A program made the translations under genes and the position numbers. A DNA stretch of 64,000 nt from the NCBI RefSeq assembly GCF_901709675.1, contig NC_051095.1:10012956-10076955 (forward strand), read 5' to 3'. Under the pieces are notes generated by a model that worked only from the letters and a program-made list of their open reading frames with translations, had not been told where the DNA came from and did not search any database. Shown here piece after piece: positions 22,601 through 29,475 of this stretch. Every line of letters starts with the position of its first letter. Positions within the stretch are counted from its first letter, which is position 1. The stretch comes from Syngnathus acus. Taxonomy: Eukaryota > Chordata > Actinopteri > Syngnathiformes > Syngnathidae.

Positions 22601-25600
22601 GTATTTTTCTACATATATCTGTAAGAATACTTATTTTGTCATGCACATGCATTTCTATGCACAGTTTATAGATATGTTTTTAAGGTAGATGGCGACATTT
22701 ACTTTCTAAATAGTTCCTTTTATTTTTTCCTCCCCCCCCATTATTTAAGAGATCCATAGGCCTCTTGACAAATGACATTCCCTTTCATCATTCTTGACAT
22801 TTTTGTGGTACGCATACTCACCATTTAATGGCAAGCCTGGGGGAGAAAACACGAGTTGTTGTACGTGATGAATGTTTTCTAATTAGGGGGGGTTTATCTC
22901 CACAGATCATATCTCATTACTTGTTAAAAACCATCTTGTAATCCTGTGGAATGTAGGTTGTAATTACGCTATAAAAGAGATTACACGAACCACAAGAATG
23001 TCAACTATGAAGGCAAGTAATAAACTCACAGCCACTTTATTCTACCTGGAATACTGTGGAATTCTTTTCGGAGCACCTAATGCTGCTTTTCTGCATGTTT
23101 AGCATCACAAGACTCAAGTCAAGAGTGCACGTTATTAATACCCATTGCGTCTACATTGGCTATTTCTTCTGTGTTTCTGTCTTATGTAGCTCCTTAAGTC
23201 AAGGCAGCGCCAACGCAGCCGTGCTGGACGTTAACCAGGCGGGCGGCCACAAGAAGCGCGTGCGACGCAGTTCCTTCCTCAACGCCAAGAAGCTGTACGA
23301 GGATGCACAGATGGCTCGCAAGGTCAAGCAGTACCTGGCCAACCTCAGTCTGGAGACCAATGAGGAGAGCCTGCAGACGCTCTCTCTGCAATGCGAACCC
23401 TCTGTCAGCACACGTGAGTCACACACACTAGAAAACAACACGTTTGTTTTTGCTATGTTATTGGTAATACAAAATTTCAATGTAGTCCCTACTCCACCCA
23501 TGTAATACATTGGACTTTTTTCAGCATGTCTCAAACCCTAACGTGCGTTGTGCCTCCTAGTGCCCAAGAACTCAGGGGTCCGCCGTGCCGACACTTCCCC
23601 CGTGGTGTCCAGAGCGGCCAGCCAGCAGAGAGGGCAACTGGCCAAAGGCTCCCAGGCCTTGCAGGTGCCCGCCGTGGCCCTGTACCCATCGCGCAAGAAG
23701 GTGCCTGTAAAGGACCTGCCTCCCTTTGGTAAGATTAATAGTGGGAGAAGAAATCAAATGTTTTATCATATAAATTCTCAGCGTTTTCGCAGGTACATCA
23801 TGTGGTCAAATGTATTGAGACGGACAACTGCCTCTTTGTTTCAGGCACCAGCTCCCCTCAGTCGCTGAAGAAAATCCTGTCTCTGTCGGAAGAGGCCAGC
23901 GAGCGCCATCGCAGACATCCCGACGATGCCACAGCGTCCAACGCCACCTCGCAGCTCTCCTCTCCGCCCGGCTCCCCACAGAGCTCCCCCAAGAAGGGTA
24001 AACACACCAATGTGGTATAGTTCCACCCCCTGCTGCTTGGCTTGTGCGCTGCACATGTCACAAATTGGATCAATAGAATTCAGTTACTACTCTATATGAA
24101 ATGAATACTCATTTTCAAAATTAATTATGCAAATTTGACATGACTTCATTTATTTTAGCATTATTTACTGTTTTGCTGGGATTTTTCTTACTCATTCCTT
24201 ACCATTATAATGATATGTCACCATATACTTTTGTCAGTATCATTTAGATTTTTGTGAGTTTCCAATATATTACTGGCCTTTATTTGGATGAGTTATTTTA
24301 GATTTTTGTTTAATAATTATTTTAGTTTAACACTGAGTGTTTGCCCCATTTATTACATTTATTTGAATTAAAATCATTTAACTTTTTTATTTACTTTAGA
24401 ATAATGTATCTATTTTTTTCTTCACATTTATTTTCATGACGGCTTTTTCTTTTTTTTTTAAAGGCAAAGTGACTTATTTTTGACATGTGTGTTACAGGTT
24501 TCAACCGCATGGGCGACTCGTACTCTGACTGCAGTCAGAGTGAGATGTCGTCTCGCTCCAGCCTTCTCAGCAACTTGTCTTTCGAGGACGAGCGGCGCCT
24601 GAGGCATTCGGGGGGCGTCGGCGAGTCCCATGTCGGTGGAATGCGCCTAGAACGGCGAGCCGCCACCGATCCCGACCAGTATAGTCTAGGGTACGTGACT
24701 ACGTTGCGCAACTGAAGTCACGCATCTAAAATGAGAACATTTTTGTTTCGTTTTGATGTAGCTATAAATTTTTTCAATGAACAAACGTGTTTTCCGGCAC
24801 TCTACACATCAAAATCAATCAAGAAAGCATATTGTCTTGTGGCATTTGGATGATAAGCAATACGGTCGATTGCTTTACACCAGAGGATGTGACCATGGCG
24901 TTTGTGTGGCAGGTCGTACTCGTCGATGCAGGACTGTAGGGGCATCTATGCGGGCTGCCCCACGGTGTTGTCGTCACCCAGCTCTGAGGAGCTGACCCAG
25001 GACCAGGGGGACCGCGTGTCCCTGGACGCGGCCGATAGCGGGCGGGGCTCCTGGACGTCTTGCTCGTCCGGTTCCCACGACAACATCCAGACCATGCAGC
25101 AGGGCCGCAGTTGGGAAACACTGGCCTTCAGTGGGGGGCTCCCGCCCGCCGGCGGTCCGGAGGCCCTACTGTGGGCGGCGCAGACACGGGGCAGCTGGGC
25201 CTCGGCCGGCTCCTCTTCATCATCGTCTGCCGCCTACTGGGGCGAAGACTCAGAAGGTGACACGGGCACCATCAAGAGGCGAGGCGGTAAGGACGTCAAC
25301 GCAGACGCCGAGACCAGCAGCATCACGTCCACCGGGTCAGAGGAAGCCAAGCATACGGGGAGGCCCTCGCCCTCACCTGTCACCGCTGCCTGTAAAGGAC
25401 TCATATGTGAGTTTCTCCAATTGGCAAAATTTATAGTAGTACCCGAAAAGAAAATATTTCTACGAGAATAAAATCACCAACTAAAGTTGCAATTTTGTGT
25501 TGTGTACCTGAAGCCCGGAAAGAGGGGCGATATCGCGAGCCTCCCCCAACGCCGCCGGGCTACACAGCACTGACCATTTCCGACCTGGCGGATGGCCAGT

Positions 25601-27033
25601 CGCCGCCCCCTCCCGGACCGAATTCCACCACATCTGCGACGCCGACAAGCCGCCGTCCTCCCGACTACACTACGGCGCTGCAGCGCTCGCGCATGATCAC
25701 GCAATCCCCCGACTCGCAGGCCCATCAAGCGGCGTCCAAGCAGAGGACCAGCAACCTCCGGTGCGTCCGGGATGACGATGACGAGGCGGCGGCCGAAGCG
25801 GAGGAAGAGGAGGGTGAGTCTCCTAAACTAGTCGCTCTGAGGAAGCCGAGGGCGCAGCGTACCCCCCGGCCCCCCCGACCTTGACAGTGTGTGTGCAGGA
25901 GGGGTGCCCCCTCCCCACCATGGCAGGTAAAGACTGATTCATCAGATTGTCCAACCCCTTCCCTATCCCCACCTCAAAGCATGCCGACACACTTGGACTG
26001 AAACTTGACCACTCACTACTTCCTGCTACATCTTGGGGGGTGCCACCCCTCCCCTCATTCCCTAACAACTACCAGGTTTATCATCGATGTTTTTGTGAAG
26101 CAGTATTTTAATGCATGGAATAAATAGAAGCTCAACATCTCACACCTCAAACAGTGCCCCCCCCCTCCCCACAAACACACACCACCCCCTTACCCCACCC
26201 CTTTCCACAGCCCCAATGACAGTGAATAATTTCGTAGAAAACACAAATGTAGATTGTAATAGTGATTAGTCTAGATGACCTTAATTTAGCCTTTTCAGGA
26301 TCTTTTGAGTTTCCGGTATATATTTATTCAAGCAGTTCAATAAGTAAATAGGTGGCGCTATGTAAATTTTTCCACCCAGTGAAGATGTTAAGAAAATAAA
26401 GACACACTTAAAAGAACATTTGCTAATGTAGAGATGCAATGAAAAATGAGAATAGAATTACGTTAATGCCAGTTATAATTTTGATTGTTACCAGACAAAA
26501 ATCAGAGTTTATGAAGCTAAAATATTACCATTATTATTATTATTACTACCAAAAAGCGATTTTTTTTTTTTGATTTTTTTTTAACCAGGATAAACATCAG
26601 AATTTTTGCTCAAATAAACCCTATAAAATGTCATGAGAAAAATGATTATTTTTAAAAGAATAGTAATCTAAATAAAATCTAAAAATCAAATGGTTATCAG
26701 AATCCTATCCTGCCAAATATTGGAATCAGAATTTGCCTTAAAAAAATCCATATTGATCGGGCCATTGTAAAAACTGATATTTTGAGGGGAAAAAAAGTTT
26801 GGGGAAAAAAAGCATTTTAAGAGGAAAAAGTAACATTCTGGGCAACATGCCACATTCACCGTGTTGCGTGCACACACGAACAGCTGACTTTGCTCCTCAT
26901 ACATGTGGAAGAAATTCAAATTCCTCTCAATGGTTTTTGATTTATGGCGGAGGGAACCAAATGCGTGCTGATGTAACCTTGTGGACTGTTTTGTTTTCTG
27001 TCCGCAGATGACGAACAGGTGTCGGCGGTCTGA
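7536..27033 (+). CDS. rapgef2: Rap guanine-nucleotide exchange factor 2 (PDZ-GEF1), 3' 23 coding exons
   Basis: RAPGEF2 activates Rap1/Rap2 (and reportedly Ras) by GDP/GTP exchange at membranes and junctions. Exons: 7536-7667, 11982-12159, 14305-14441, 15502-15660, 16210-16362, 16444-16608, 16683-16790, 16869-17072, 18189-18297, 18841-19123, 19301-19458, 20205-20445, 20759-21145, 21350-21561, 21640-21763, 22011-22034, 23190-23413, 23561-23728, 23845-23997, 24498-24690, 24913-25406, 25514-25813, 27008-27033. They total 4,332 nt, giving 1,443 codons plus stop with every junction in phase. Approximate domains in this numbering are cNMP-like 104-225, REM 255-345, PDZ 374-450, RA 598-680 and CDC25 705-920. 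The tail has two PPxY motifs and ends EQVSAV. RAPGEF2 rather than RAPGEF6 is supported by [22 protein letters not shown] and the Ala-rather-than-Ser details of the cNMP region. The 5' exons are outside the window, so this is a partial gene. All splice sites are GT-AG. Family assignment comes from remembered vertebrate sequences, not a search. Confidence 0.97.
7668..11981 (+). other. rapgef2 intron (4.3 kb)
   Basis: AT-rich, with T-runs (8660-8830, 10320-10620) and no recognisable exon, RNA or mobile element. Open frames near 10923-11244 overlap on both strands and lack family resemblance. Confidence 0.8.
11982..12159 (+). CDS. rapgef2: rapgef2 exon: acidic linker
   Basis: This exon enters in phase 0 and leaves in phase 1. 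It opens [16 protein letters not shown], then runs through an acidic cluster ([12 protein letters not shown]) and ends TDDDI. The acceptor is cttctag and the donor is ATAG|GTGAGA. It links the preceding Ser-rich segment to the cNMP-like fold. The acidic run may be a casein-kinase-type substrate, which is inference only. Confidence 0.93.
12160..14304 (+). other. rapgef2 intron (2.1 kb)
   Basis: Contains a CT-rich stretch (about 12,650-12,730) and an AT-rich middle. Nothing else is supported. Confidence 0.8.
14305..14441 (+). CDS. rapgef2: rapgef2 exon: start of cNMP-like domain
   Basis: The exon enters in phase 1 and leaves in phase 0. It encodes [20 protein letters not shown] through TIVLNDGEE, the helix and first strands of the cyclic-nucleotide-binding fold. 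The acceptor is ccctctcacag and the donor is GAG|GTGCGT. The residues match human RAPGEF2 almost one for one. Confidence 0.95.
14442..15501 (+). other. rapgef2 intron (1.1 kb)
   Basis: AT-rich intronic sequence between two halves of the cNMP-like domain. No further feature seen. Confidence 0.85.
15502..15660 (+). CDS. rapgef2: rapgef2 exon: core of cNMP-like domain
   Basis: The exon has 53 codons with phase 0 at both ends, from [14 protein letters not shown] to TKVDDCQ. The place of the phosphate-binding cassette (FGE-x-AL...PRAAT in true cAMP sensors) reads [17 protein letters not shown]. The arginine and glutamate that hold the cyclic phosphate are absent. This agrees with the known lack of high-affinity cAMP binding in PDZ-GEFs. 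Confidence 0.95.
15661..16209 (+). other. rapgef2 intron (0.5 kb)
   Basis: No feature apart from a short direct repeat (CTCAAATGTAC twice near 16,026-16,050). Confidence 0.85.
16210..16362 (+). CDS. rapgef2: rapgef2 exon: end of cNMP-like domain and linker
   Basis: The exon has 51 codons in phase 0, from [10 protein letters not shown] to GHIVIK. It completes the cNMP-like fold ([20 protein letters not shown]) and the linker to the REM module. Position DYC-C-ILNQ has Cys where remembered human RAPGEF2 has Arg. A CGC to TGC CpG transition would explain it. Confidence 0.95.
16444..16608 (+). CDS. rapgef2: rapgef2 exon: Ras-GEF N-terminal (REM) module, first half
   Basis: The exon has 55 codons in phase 0. 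Typical REM residues are [14 protein letters not shown] and [15 protein letters not shown], followed by [15 protein letters not shown]. The REM module packs against the CDC25 domain and stabilises its catalytic hairpin. The upstream intron is only 81 bp and the downstream intron only 74 bp. Confidence 0.96.
16683..16790 (+). CDS. rapgef2: rapgef2 exon: REM module, second half
   Basis: The exon has 36 codons in phase 0, [19 protein letters not shown] through [12 protein letters not shown]. It lies between introns of 74 and 78 bp, near the minimum for vertebrate splicing. The donor is GAA|GTACGT. Confidence 0.96.
16869..17072 (+). CDS. rapgef2: rapgef2 exon: end of REM and first half of PDZ domain
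   Basis: The exon has 68 codons in phase 0. It starts [18 protein letters not shown], then enters the PDZ domain ([20 protein letters not shown]) and ends LKRGDQ. The carboxylate-binding loop reads G-F-R-V-F, where remembered mammalian RAPGEF2 has G-F-G-I-F, so the second loop glycine is an arginine. KMCG replaces KMGG. Confidence 0.95.
17073..18188 (+). other. rapgef2 intron inside the PDZ domain (1.1 kb)
   Basis: This intron splits the PDZ domain after LKRGDQ. Apart from an A-run at 17,893 nothing is recognised. Confidence 0.85.
18189..18297 (+). CDS. rapgef2: rapgef2 exon: second half of PDZ domain
   Basis: The exon enters in phase 0 and leaves in phase 1, with [20 protein letters not shown] and [10 protein letters not shown]. 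It follows a 1,116-bp intron. It completes the PDZ fold that recognises C-terminal peptides of partners and possibly the protein's own VSAV tail. Confidence 0.95.
18298..18840 (+). other. rapgef2 intron (0.5 kb)
   Basis: AT-rich intronic sequence. Nothing else seen. Confidence 0.85.
18841..19123 (+). CDS. rapgef2: rapgef2 exon: PDZ-RA linker with extra acidic segment
   Basis: The exon enters in phase 1 and leaves in phase 2. It begins [20 protein letters not shown] and then reads [20 protein letters not shown], with a short acidic stretch longer than the RLSEEKRNGAPHLP of human RAPGEF2. Downstream [20 protein letters not shown] and the basic [20 protein letters not shown] are well conserved. 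The donor is ACAA|GTAAGT. Confidence 0.94.
19301..19458 (+). CDS. rapgef2: rapgef2 exon: linker before RA domain
   Basis: The exon enters in phase 2 and leaves in phase 1: (N)[18 protein letters not shown] through [18 protein letters not shown], ending NNQP. The [10 protein letters not shown] and [17 protein letters not shown] blocks are hallmarks of this family. It can be joined in frame to either the microexon at 19548 or the RA exon at 20205. Confidence 0.94.
19548..19562 (+). CDS. rapgef2: Candidate 15-nt cassette microexon in rapgef2
   Basis: Fifteen bases lie between a good acceptor (tgtgttcttccag) and a consensus donor (GTAAGT). The phase matches: entering in phase 1 it reads V-P-V-N-L and leaves phase 1 to pair with the next exon. 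Inclusion changes ...QP-D-MSD... into ...QP-VPVNLN-MSD..., a net gain of five residues just before the RA domain. Skipping gives the spacing of human RAPGEF2 (TPDLPDQ). Supported by splice signals and frame only, with no transcript evidence. Confidence 0.5.
   Translation, partial: CRST
19563..20204 (+). other. rapgef2 intron between candidate microexon and RA exon
   Basis: Non-coding, ending in a CT repeat polypyrimidine tract (CTCTCTCTCTCT) before the RA exon. Upstream, 19459-19547 is an 89-bp intron if the microexon is used. Confidence 0.7.
20205..20445 (+). CDS. rapgef2: rapgef2 exon: Ras-association (RA) domain
   Basis: The exon enters in phase 1 and leaves in phase 2. It encodes [18 protein letters not shown], then [15 protein letters not shown] and [20 protein letters not shown], ending RIQLSG. 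This is an RA ubiquitin-like fold. In this family it binds Rap1-GTP and recruits the exchange factor to membranes, giving positive feedback. The acceptor is ctctctctctgcag. Confidence 0.96.
20446..20758 (+). other. rapgef2 intron (313 bp) between RA and CDC25 exons
   Basis: AT-rich, no feature seen. Confidence 0.85.
20759..21145 (+). CDS. rapgef2: rapgef2 exon: start of CDC25 catalytic domain
   Basis: This 387-nt exon enters and leaves in phase 2. It carries [20 protein letters not shown], then [32 protein letters not shown], and ends with [27 protein letters not shown] and the NFNSMFAI helix belong to the Rap-GEF catalytic core. A small Gly-rich change ([13 protein letters not shown]) replaces RSKTSCANLKRF. 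Confidence 0.96.
21350..21561 (+). CDS. rapgef2: rapgef2 exon: CDC25 catalytic domain, middle
   Basis: The exon enters in phase 2 and leaves in phase 1. It contains [34 protein letters not shown], then [19 protein letters not shown] and LHE. The [20 protein letters not shown] strip is close to invariant across CDC25-type Rap-GEFs and contributes to the catalytic hairpin and GTPase contact surface. Confidence 0.97.
21640..21763 (+). CDS. rapgef2: rapgef2 exon: end of CDC25 catalytic domain
   Basis: The exon enters in phase 1 and leaves in phase 2: [20 protein letters not shown], then [19 protein letters not shown] and RT. It closes the exchange-factor domain. The upstream intron is 78 bp. Confidence 0.97.
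22011..22034 (+). CDS. rapgef2: rapgef2 24-nt microexon (KKKWRSL)
   Basis: This 24-nt exon sits between gcctctag and GG|GTAAGT. It enters and leaves in phase 2, giving R-KKKWRSL-G. The same peptide occurs in mammalian RAPGEF2, while RAPGEF6 lacks it (FRQRSLSQGS). Because its length is a multiple of three, skipping it keeps the frame (FRT-S-SLSQGS). That suggests a cassette microexon adding a basic patch directly after the catalytic domain. Confidence 0.88.
22035..23189 (+). other. rapgef2 intron downstream of the 24-nt exon (1.2 kb)
   Basis: No exon or mobile element recognised. This flank would be the place to look for splice enhancers of the 24-nt exon. Confidence 0.8.
23190..23413 (+). 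CDS. rapgef2: rapgef2 exon: basic segment after the catalytic domain
   Basis: The exon enters in phase 2 and leaves in phase 1: [40 protein letters not shown] and [15 protein letters not shown], ending [16 protein letters not shown] is a basophilic kinase-type site. The acceptor is preceded by tctgtcttatgtag. Confidence 0.95.
23561..23728 (+). CDS. rapgef2: rapgef2 exon: C-terminal tail segment 1
   Basis: The exon enters and leaves in phase 1: [20 protein letters not shown] through [20 protein letters not shown] and LPPFG. Compared with human it lacks the long Gln/Pro-rich insertion but keeps [23 protein letters not shown]. Confidence 0.94.
23845..23997 (+). CDS. rapgef2: rapgef2 exon: C-terminal tail segment 2
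   Basis: The exon enters and leaves in phase 1: [20 protein letters not shown], then [20 protein letters not shown]. The SPPxSPQSSP block holds several proline-directed phosphorylation sites conserved in the family. The acceptor is ctctttgtttcag. Confidence 0.94.
23998..24497 (+). other. rapgef2 intron (0.5 kb)
   Basis: Strongly AT-rich. No feature seen. Confidence 0.85.
24498..24690 (+). CDS. rapgef2: rapgef2 exon: C-terminal tail segment 3
   Basis: The exon enters in phase 1 and leaves in phase 2: [54 protein letters not shown]. Human RAPGEF2 has the equivalent [20 protein letters not shown] and DERRQRHS. The order matches but many residues have diverged, as expected for a disordered tail. 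Confidence 0.92.
24913..25406 (+). CDS. rapgef2: rapgef2 exon: C-terminal tail segment 4 (largest exon)
   Basis: This 494-nt exon enters in phase 2 and leaves in phase 1. Conserved anchors are [40 protein letters not shown] and RSWETLAF, followed by [20 protein letters not shown] and CKGLI. Between them lie fish-specific Gly/Ala and Ser runs. It is strongly GC-rich relative to its introns. Confidence 0.94.
25514..25813 (+). CDS. rapgef2: rapgef2 exon: PPxY motifs and acidic end
   Basis: The exon enters and leaves in phase 1. It starts (S)[16 protein letters not shown] and contains [18 protein letters not shown] and PPDY are the two PY motifs reported to bind the WW domains of Nedd4-type ubiquitin ligases in PDZ-GEF1. 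It ends in an acidic AEAEEEE run. The upstream intron is only 107 bp. Confidence 0.94.
25814..27007 (+). other. Last rapgef2 intron (1.2 kb)
   Basis: It starts with a C-rich stretch (25,870-26,210), turns AT-rich and holds a short ATT repeat (26,530). It separates the bulk of the protein from an exon encoding only the VSAV tail, so an alternative last exon ending inside this intron would remove the PDZ ligand. Confidence 0.75.
27008..27033 (+). CDS. rapgef2: rapgef2 terminal coding exon (VSAV PDZ ligand) and stop
   Basis: The last G of the previous exon plus 26 nt here read DDEQVSAV followed by TGA at 27031-27033. The acceptor is ttctgtccgcag. The -VSAV C-terminus is a type I PDZ ligand identical to that of human RAPGEF2. 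In mammals it binds PDZ scaffolds such as MAGI proteins. The exact phase and tail match make this assignment firm although only eight codons are involved. Confidence 0.93.
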
Positions 27034-27466
27034 GGCAAAAACAAACTCTTGGCCGTCCTTCCAAGCAACCAATAGACTCTCATCGTCAAGCTACATACGT
27101 GCCTGCTCTGCCTCCTGATTGGTGGATTCCTCGTTGGCTCCTCCTCTTTCTCCCCGCCCCCCCGCCTTAAAGCATCATGGGGGGTTGACGGACCCTGCAT
27201 GCAAAAACAAAGAAAATACTGTGAAGAAGATGATGAGGAGGTGAAAGATAACATGCCTGGCACTTTTTCGACGATATAAAGACATTTTTAAACATAAAAA
27301 CAACAATGTTGACATCCATCTGCACTATAAAGAAGACAAGAAAAAAAACAAGCAGCAGACATTTTGAGGACTTTCTCAATTAAACGTTTGCACTCCTGAC
27401 TCGCTCCAGGAGGTTGGAACAATGACGCCAGTATTAACATACGCACACACAAAAAGGACAACATTT

Positions 27467-27469
<3 letters not shown>

Positions 27470-27501
<32 letters not shown>
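27470..27501 (+). repeat. (CA)n microsatellite
   Basis: About 16 uninterrupted CA units in the probable 3' UTR of rapgef2. Confidence 0.95.
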
Positions 27502-27504
<3 letters not shown>

Positions 27505-29007
27505 ACGAGCACTTTCAGCACAAGACCTTGCGGACGCGCTCGTGGACGCCAGGGTAACGATGACGACGATGGGCGGGATCCCGTCATCTGCAGGGATGCT
27601 GTTGGGTATCCAAAAAGCACAACAATAATGACAACAGAGGGAATCTGAAAAAGCCAGGACATGGCGCCCTGAGGACTGGAAAGCTGTCAATCATGGCCCT
27701 CGTAGACATTCATAGTCAAGTTTGTGTGAATGTTCAAAGCGCCTTACGACTGCACATTCATCACACAACGTGTACCCCAACTTCAATGAGCAGAGTGAAA
27801 TGCCTTATTCCTCAACGCATTCTTTACATCATCGTCCCGCACCCCAACATACACATACACACATAAACACACGTAAAAGTGGAGATCCCCACAATCAGTA
27901 ACACTAGGACTTGACTGAAGGACTTTTCTGTTGTTGTTGTTGTTTTTGTAGACTTTGGTGATGAAGGAATGGAATAAAATAAAAGAAGAAAAATAAGGCT
28001 ACCTATGAGATCAATGCCGAGGAGTGTTAAAGCCACACACAAATGAGAACTTAAATACATCAAATAAGGTTGAAACTAACTAATAACGGGATATTGACAT
28101 TTTGAAAAGTAGAATTTACTCAATTCTGACCTCTGAGTGTCAACCAGATGCCAGCAATTAGGACGTTCTTACTATAAAACGTTACAAAAATGACATATGA
28201 AATCTGTATTGTTTTCTTTTTTTTTTTTTTAAACATTTGGACGTTTACAAGATTGCAAGCTACCAAGAAAAAAAAAGCCTGAAATATCCTGCTAATTTAA
28301 TCATGGCAAGCAATCGTCTTATTTGTTTAATGAGAATGAAGTTAAAATATGAAACATGCAATTTTTCTCAAAATAACTTGTAAAGTTTACCACAACAAAG
28401 TCCTAAATTTAAGGGGGAACCTTTTCTTTCTTTCAAAATAAGAGTTGTACAAAATGCAATATTGCAAGCATAAAATGGTAATGTTACCAAAAATTCACAA
28501 ATGTCAGTAACATAACATAATAAAGTTGTCAAAGTAAAAAAAAAGCAAAGGAGCTCACAATATCTCTGGTGGAGAAAAAAAGTCATTTAATGAACGTAAA
28601 TTCATAATGTTAGAATAGAGTTCTTTTGATGATAAAATCCCACTATTAATGGGAAAAGAAAAAAACTGTCCAGATTTTACCACAAAAAAATATTTTTGCA
28701 GAATAAATCTGAATATTACCAGTAAAGTTGGAATTTTTACATTTAAAATAATAAAATGTGAATATTGTGAGAAACAAGTGAAAATATATAAGTATTGCTA
28801 TAACTTTGCAACTTTTCTGGTCAAATTTTGATTTCTGCTAAAACTCTGTGTCCTAATTTTCTGACTTGGTTTTCTGCGAATGAAACATTTTCCTGTAGTT
28901 TTCTTTTGAGTGTTGTGCTAAGACTCCTCGGGTGAATGATGATATCTCTGGTCCTCCAATCACAGAATTTTGCTGATCACATTGATCAGTTTGGTGACAA
29001 AAGATAA

Positions 29008-29027
29008 ATATATATATATATATATAT
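29008..29027 (+). repeat. (TA)n microsatellite
   Basis: About ten TA units within the probable 3' UTR. Confidence 0.9.
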
Positions 29028-29450
29028 CATTAAAATGAACTAGACTGAAGGGGTGAGTGTTTTCCGCTGCGACACTAAAAAAAAGTTCTTTTTGTTACTG
29101 TGTGATATATTTTTGTTTAGTTTTGTACGGGCCGCATTTGAAGACGTGACATTGCACAAAACGTGTCGGTTTGATGTCGTGGGTAGAACTGCTACTGTTG
29201 TGATGATGATGATGATAATGATGACCATGATGAAGATAAAAATACATGTGTACATTTTAGCTGGTGATGTTCTCCTTCCCTCTACTACAACTCACACTTG
29301 TATGTCTTTTACAAAGACAATCGGTGGAGTACGCGTTCCTTGTTCTTTTCTTTTTTTGTATTTTTAATACAATAATTGTAAATATTGGTTCTATTTTTGT
29401 TCAAACGTATTATGTTCATGCCTCAACATCCAGTTTTATATGAAGCTGGG

Positions 29451-29460
29451 AATAAATAAA
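29451..29460 (+). terminator. Candidate rapgef2 polyadenylation signal (AATAAATAAA)
   Basis: Overlapping AATAAA hexamers are followed after about 30 bp by a T/G-rich stretch (tttctttttgtgtg). They sit 2.4 kb after the stop codon, a plausible 3' UTR length. Confidence 0.5.
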
Positions 29461-29475
29461 TCCTGCATACAGAGT

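Larger units (their letters stand above)
27034..29475 (+). other. rapgef2: Probable rapgef2 3' untranslated region
   Basis: No coding sequence is seen. The stretch is AT-rich with a (CA)n tract (27470-27501), GTTGTT and GATGAT runs and a (TA)n tract (29008-29027). It is read as 3' UTR because the first strong tandem AATAAA with a downstream T/G-rich stretch is at 29451. Earlier AATAAA (27973) and ATTAAA (27380) could give shorter transcripts. This is inference without transcript data. Confidence 0.5.

Noticed and set aside
7536-27033. Assignment to rapgef6 instead of rapgef2
   Set aside because: The KKKWRSL microexon, [15 protein letters not shown] and many single residues match RAPGEF2, and the neighbouring gene is follistatin-like in the RAPGEF2-FSTL5 order.
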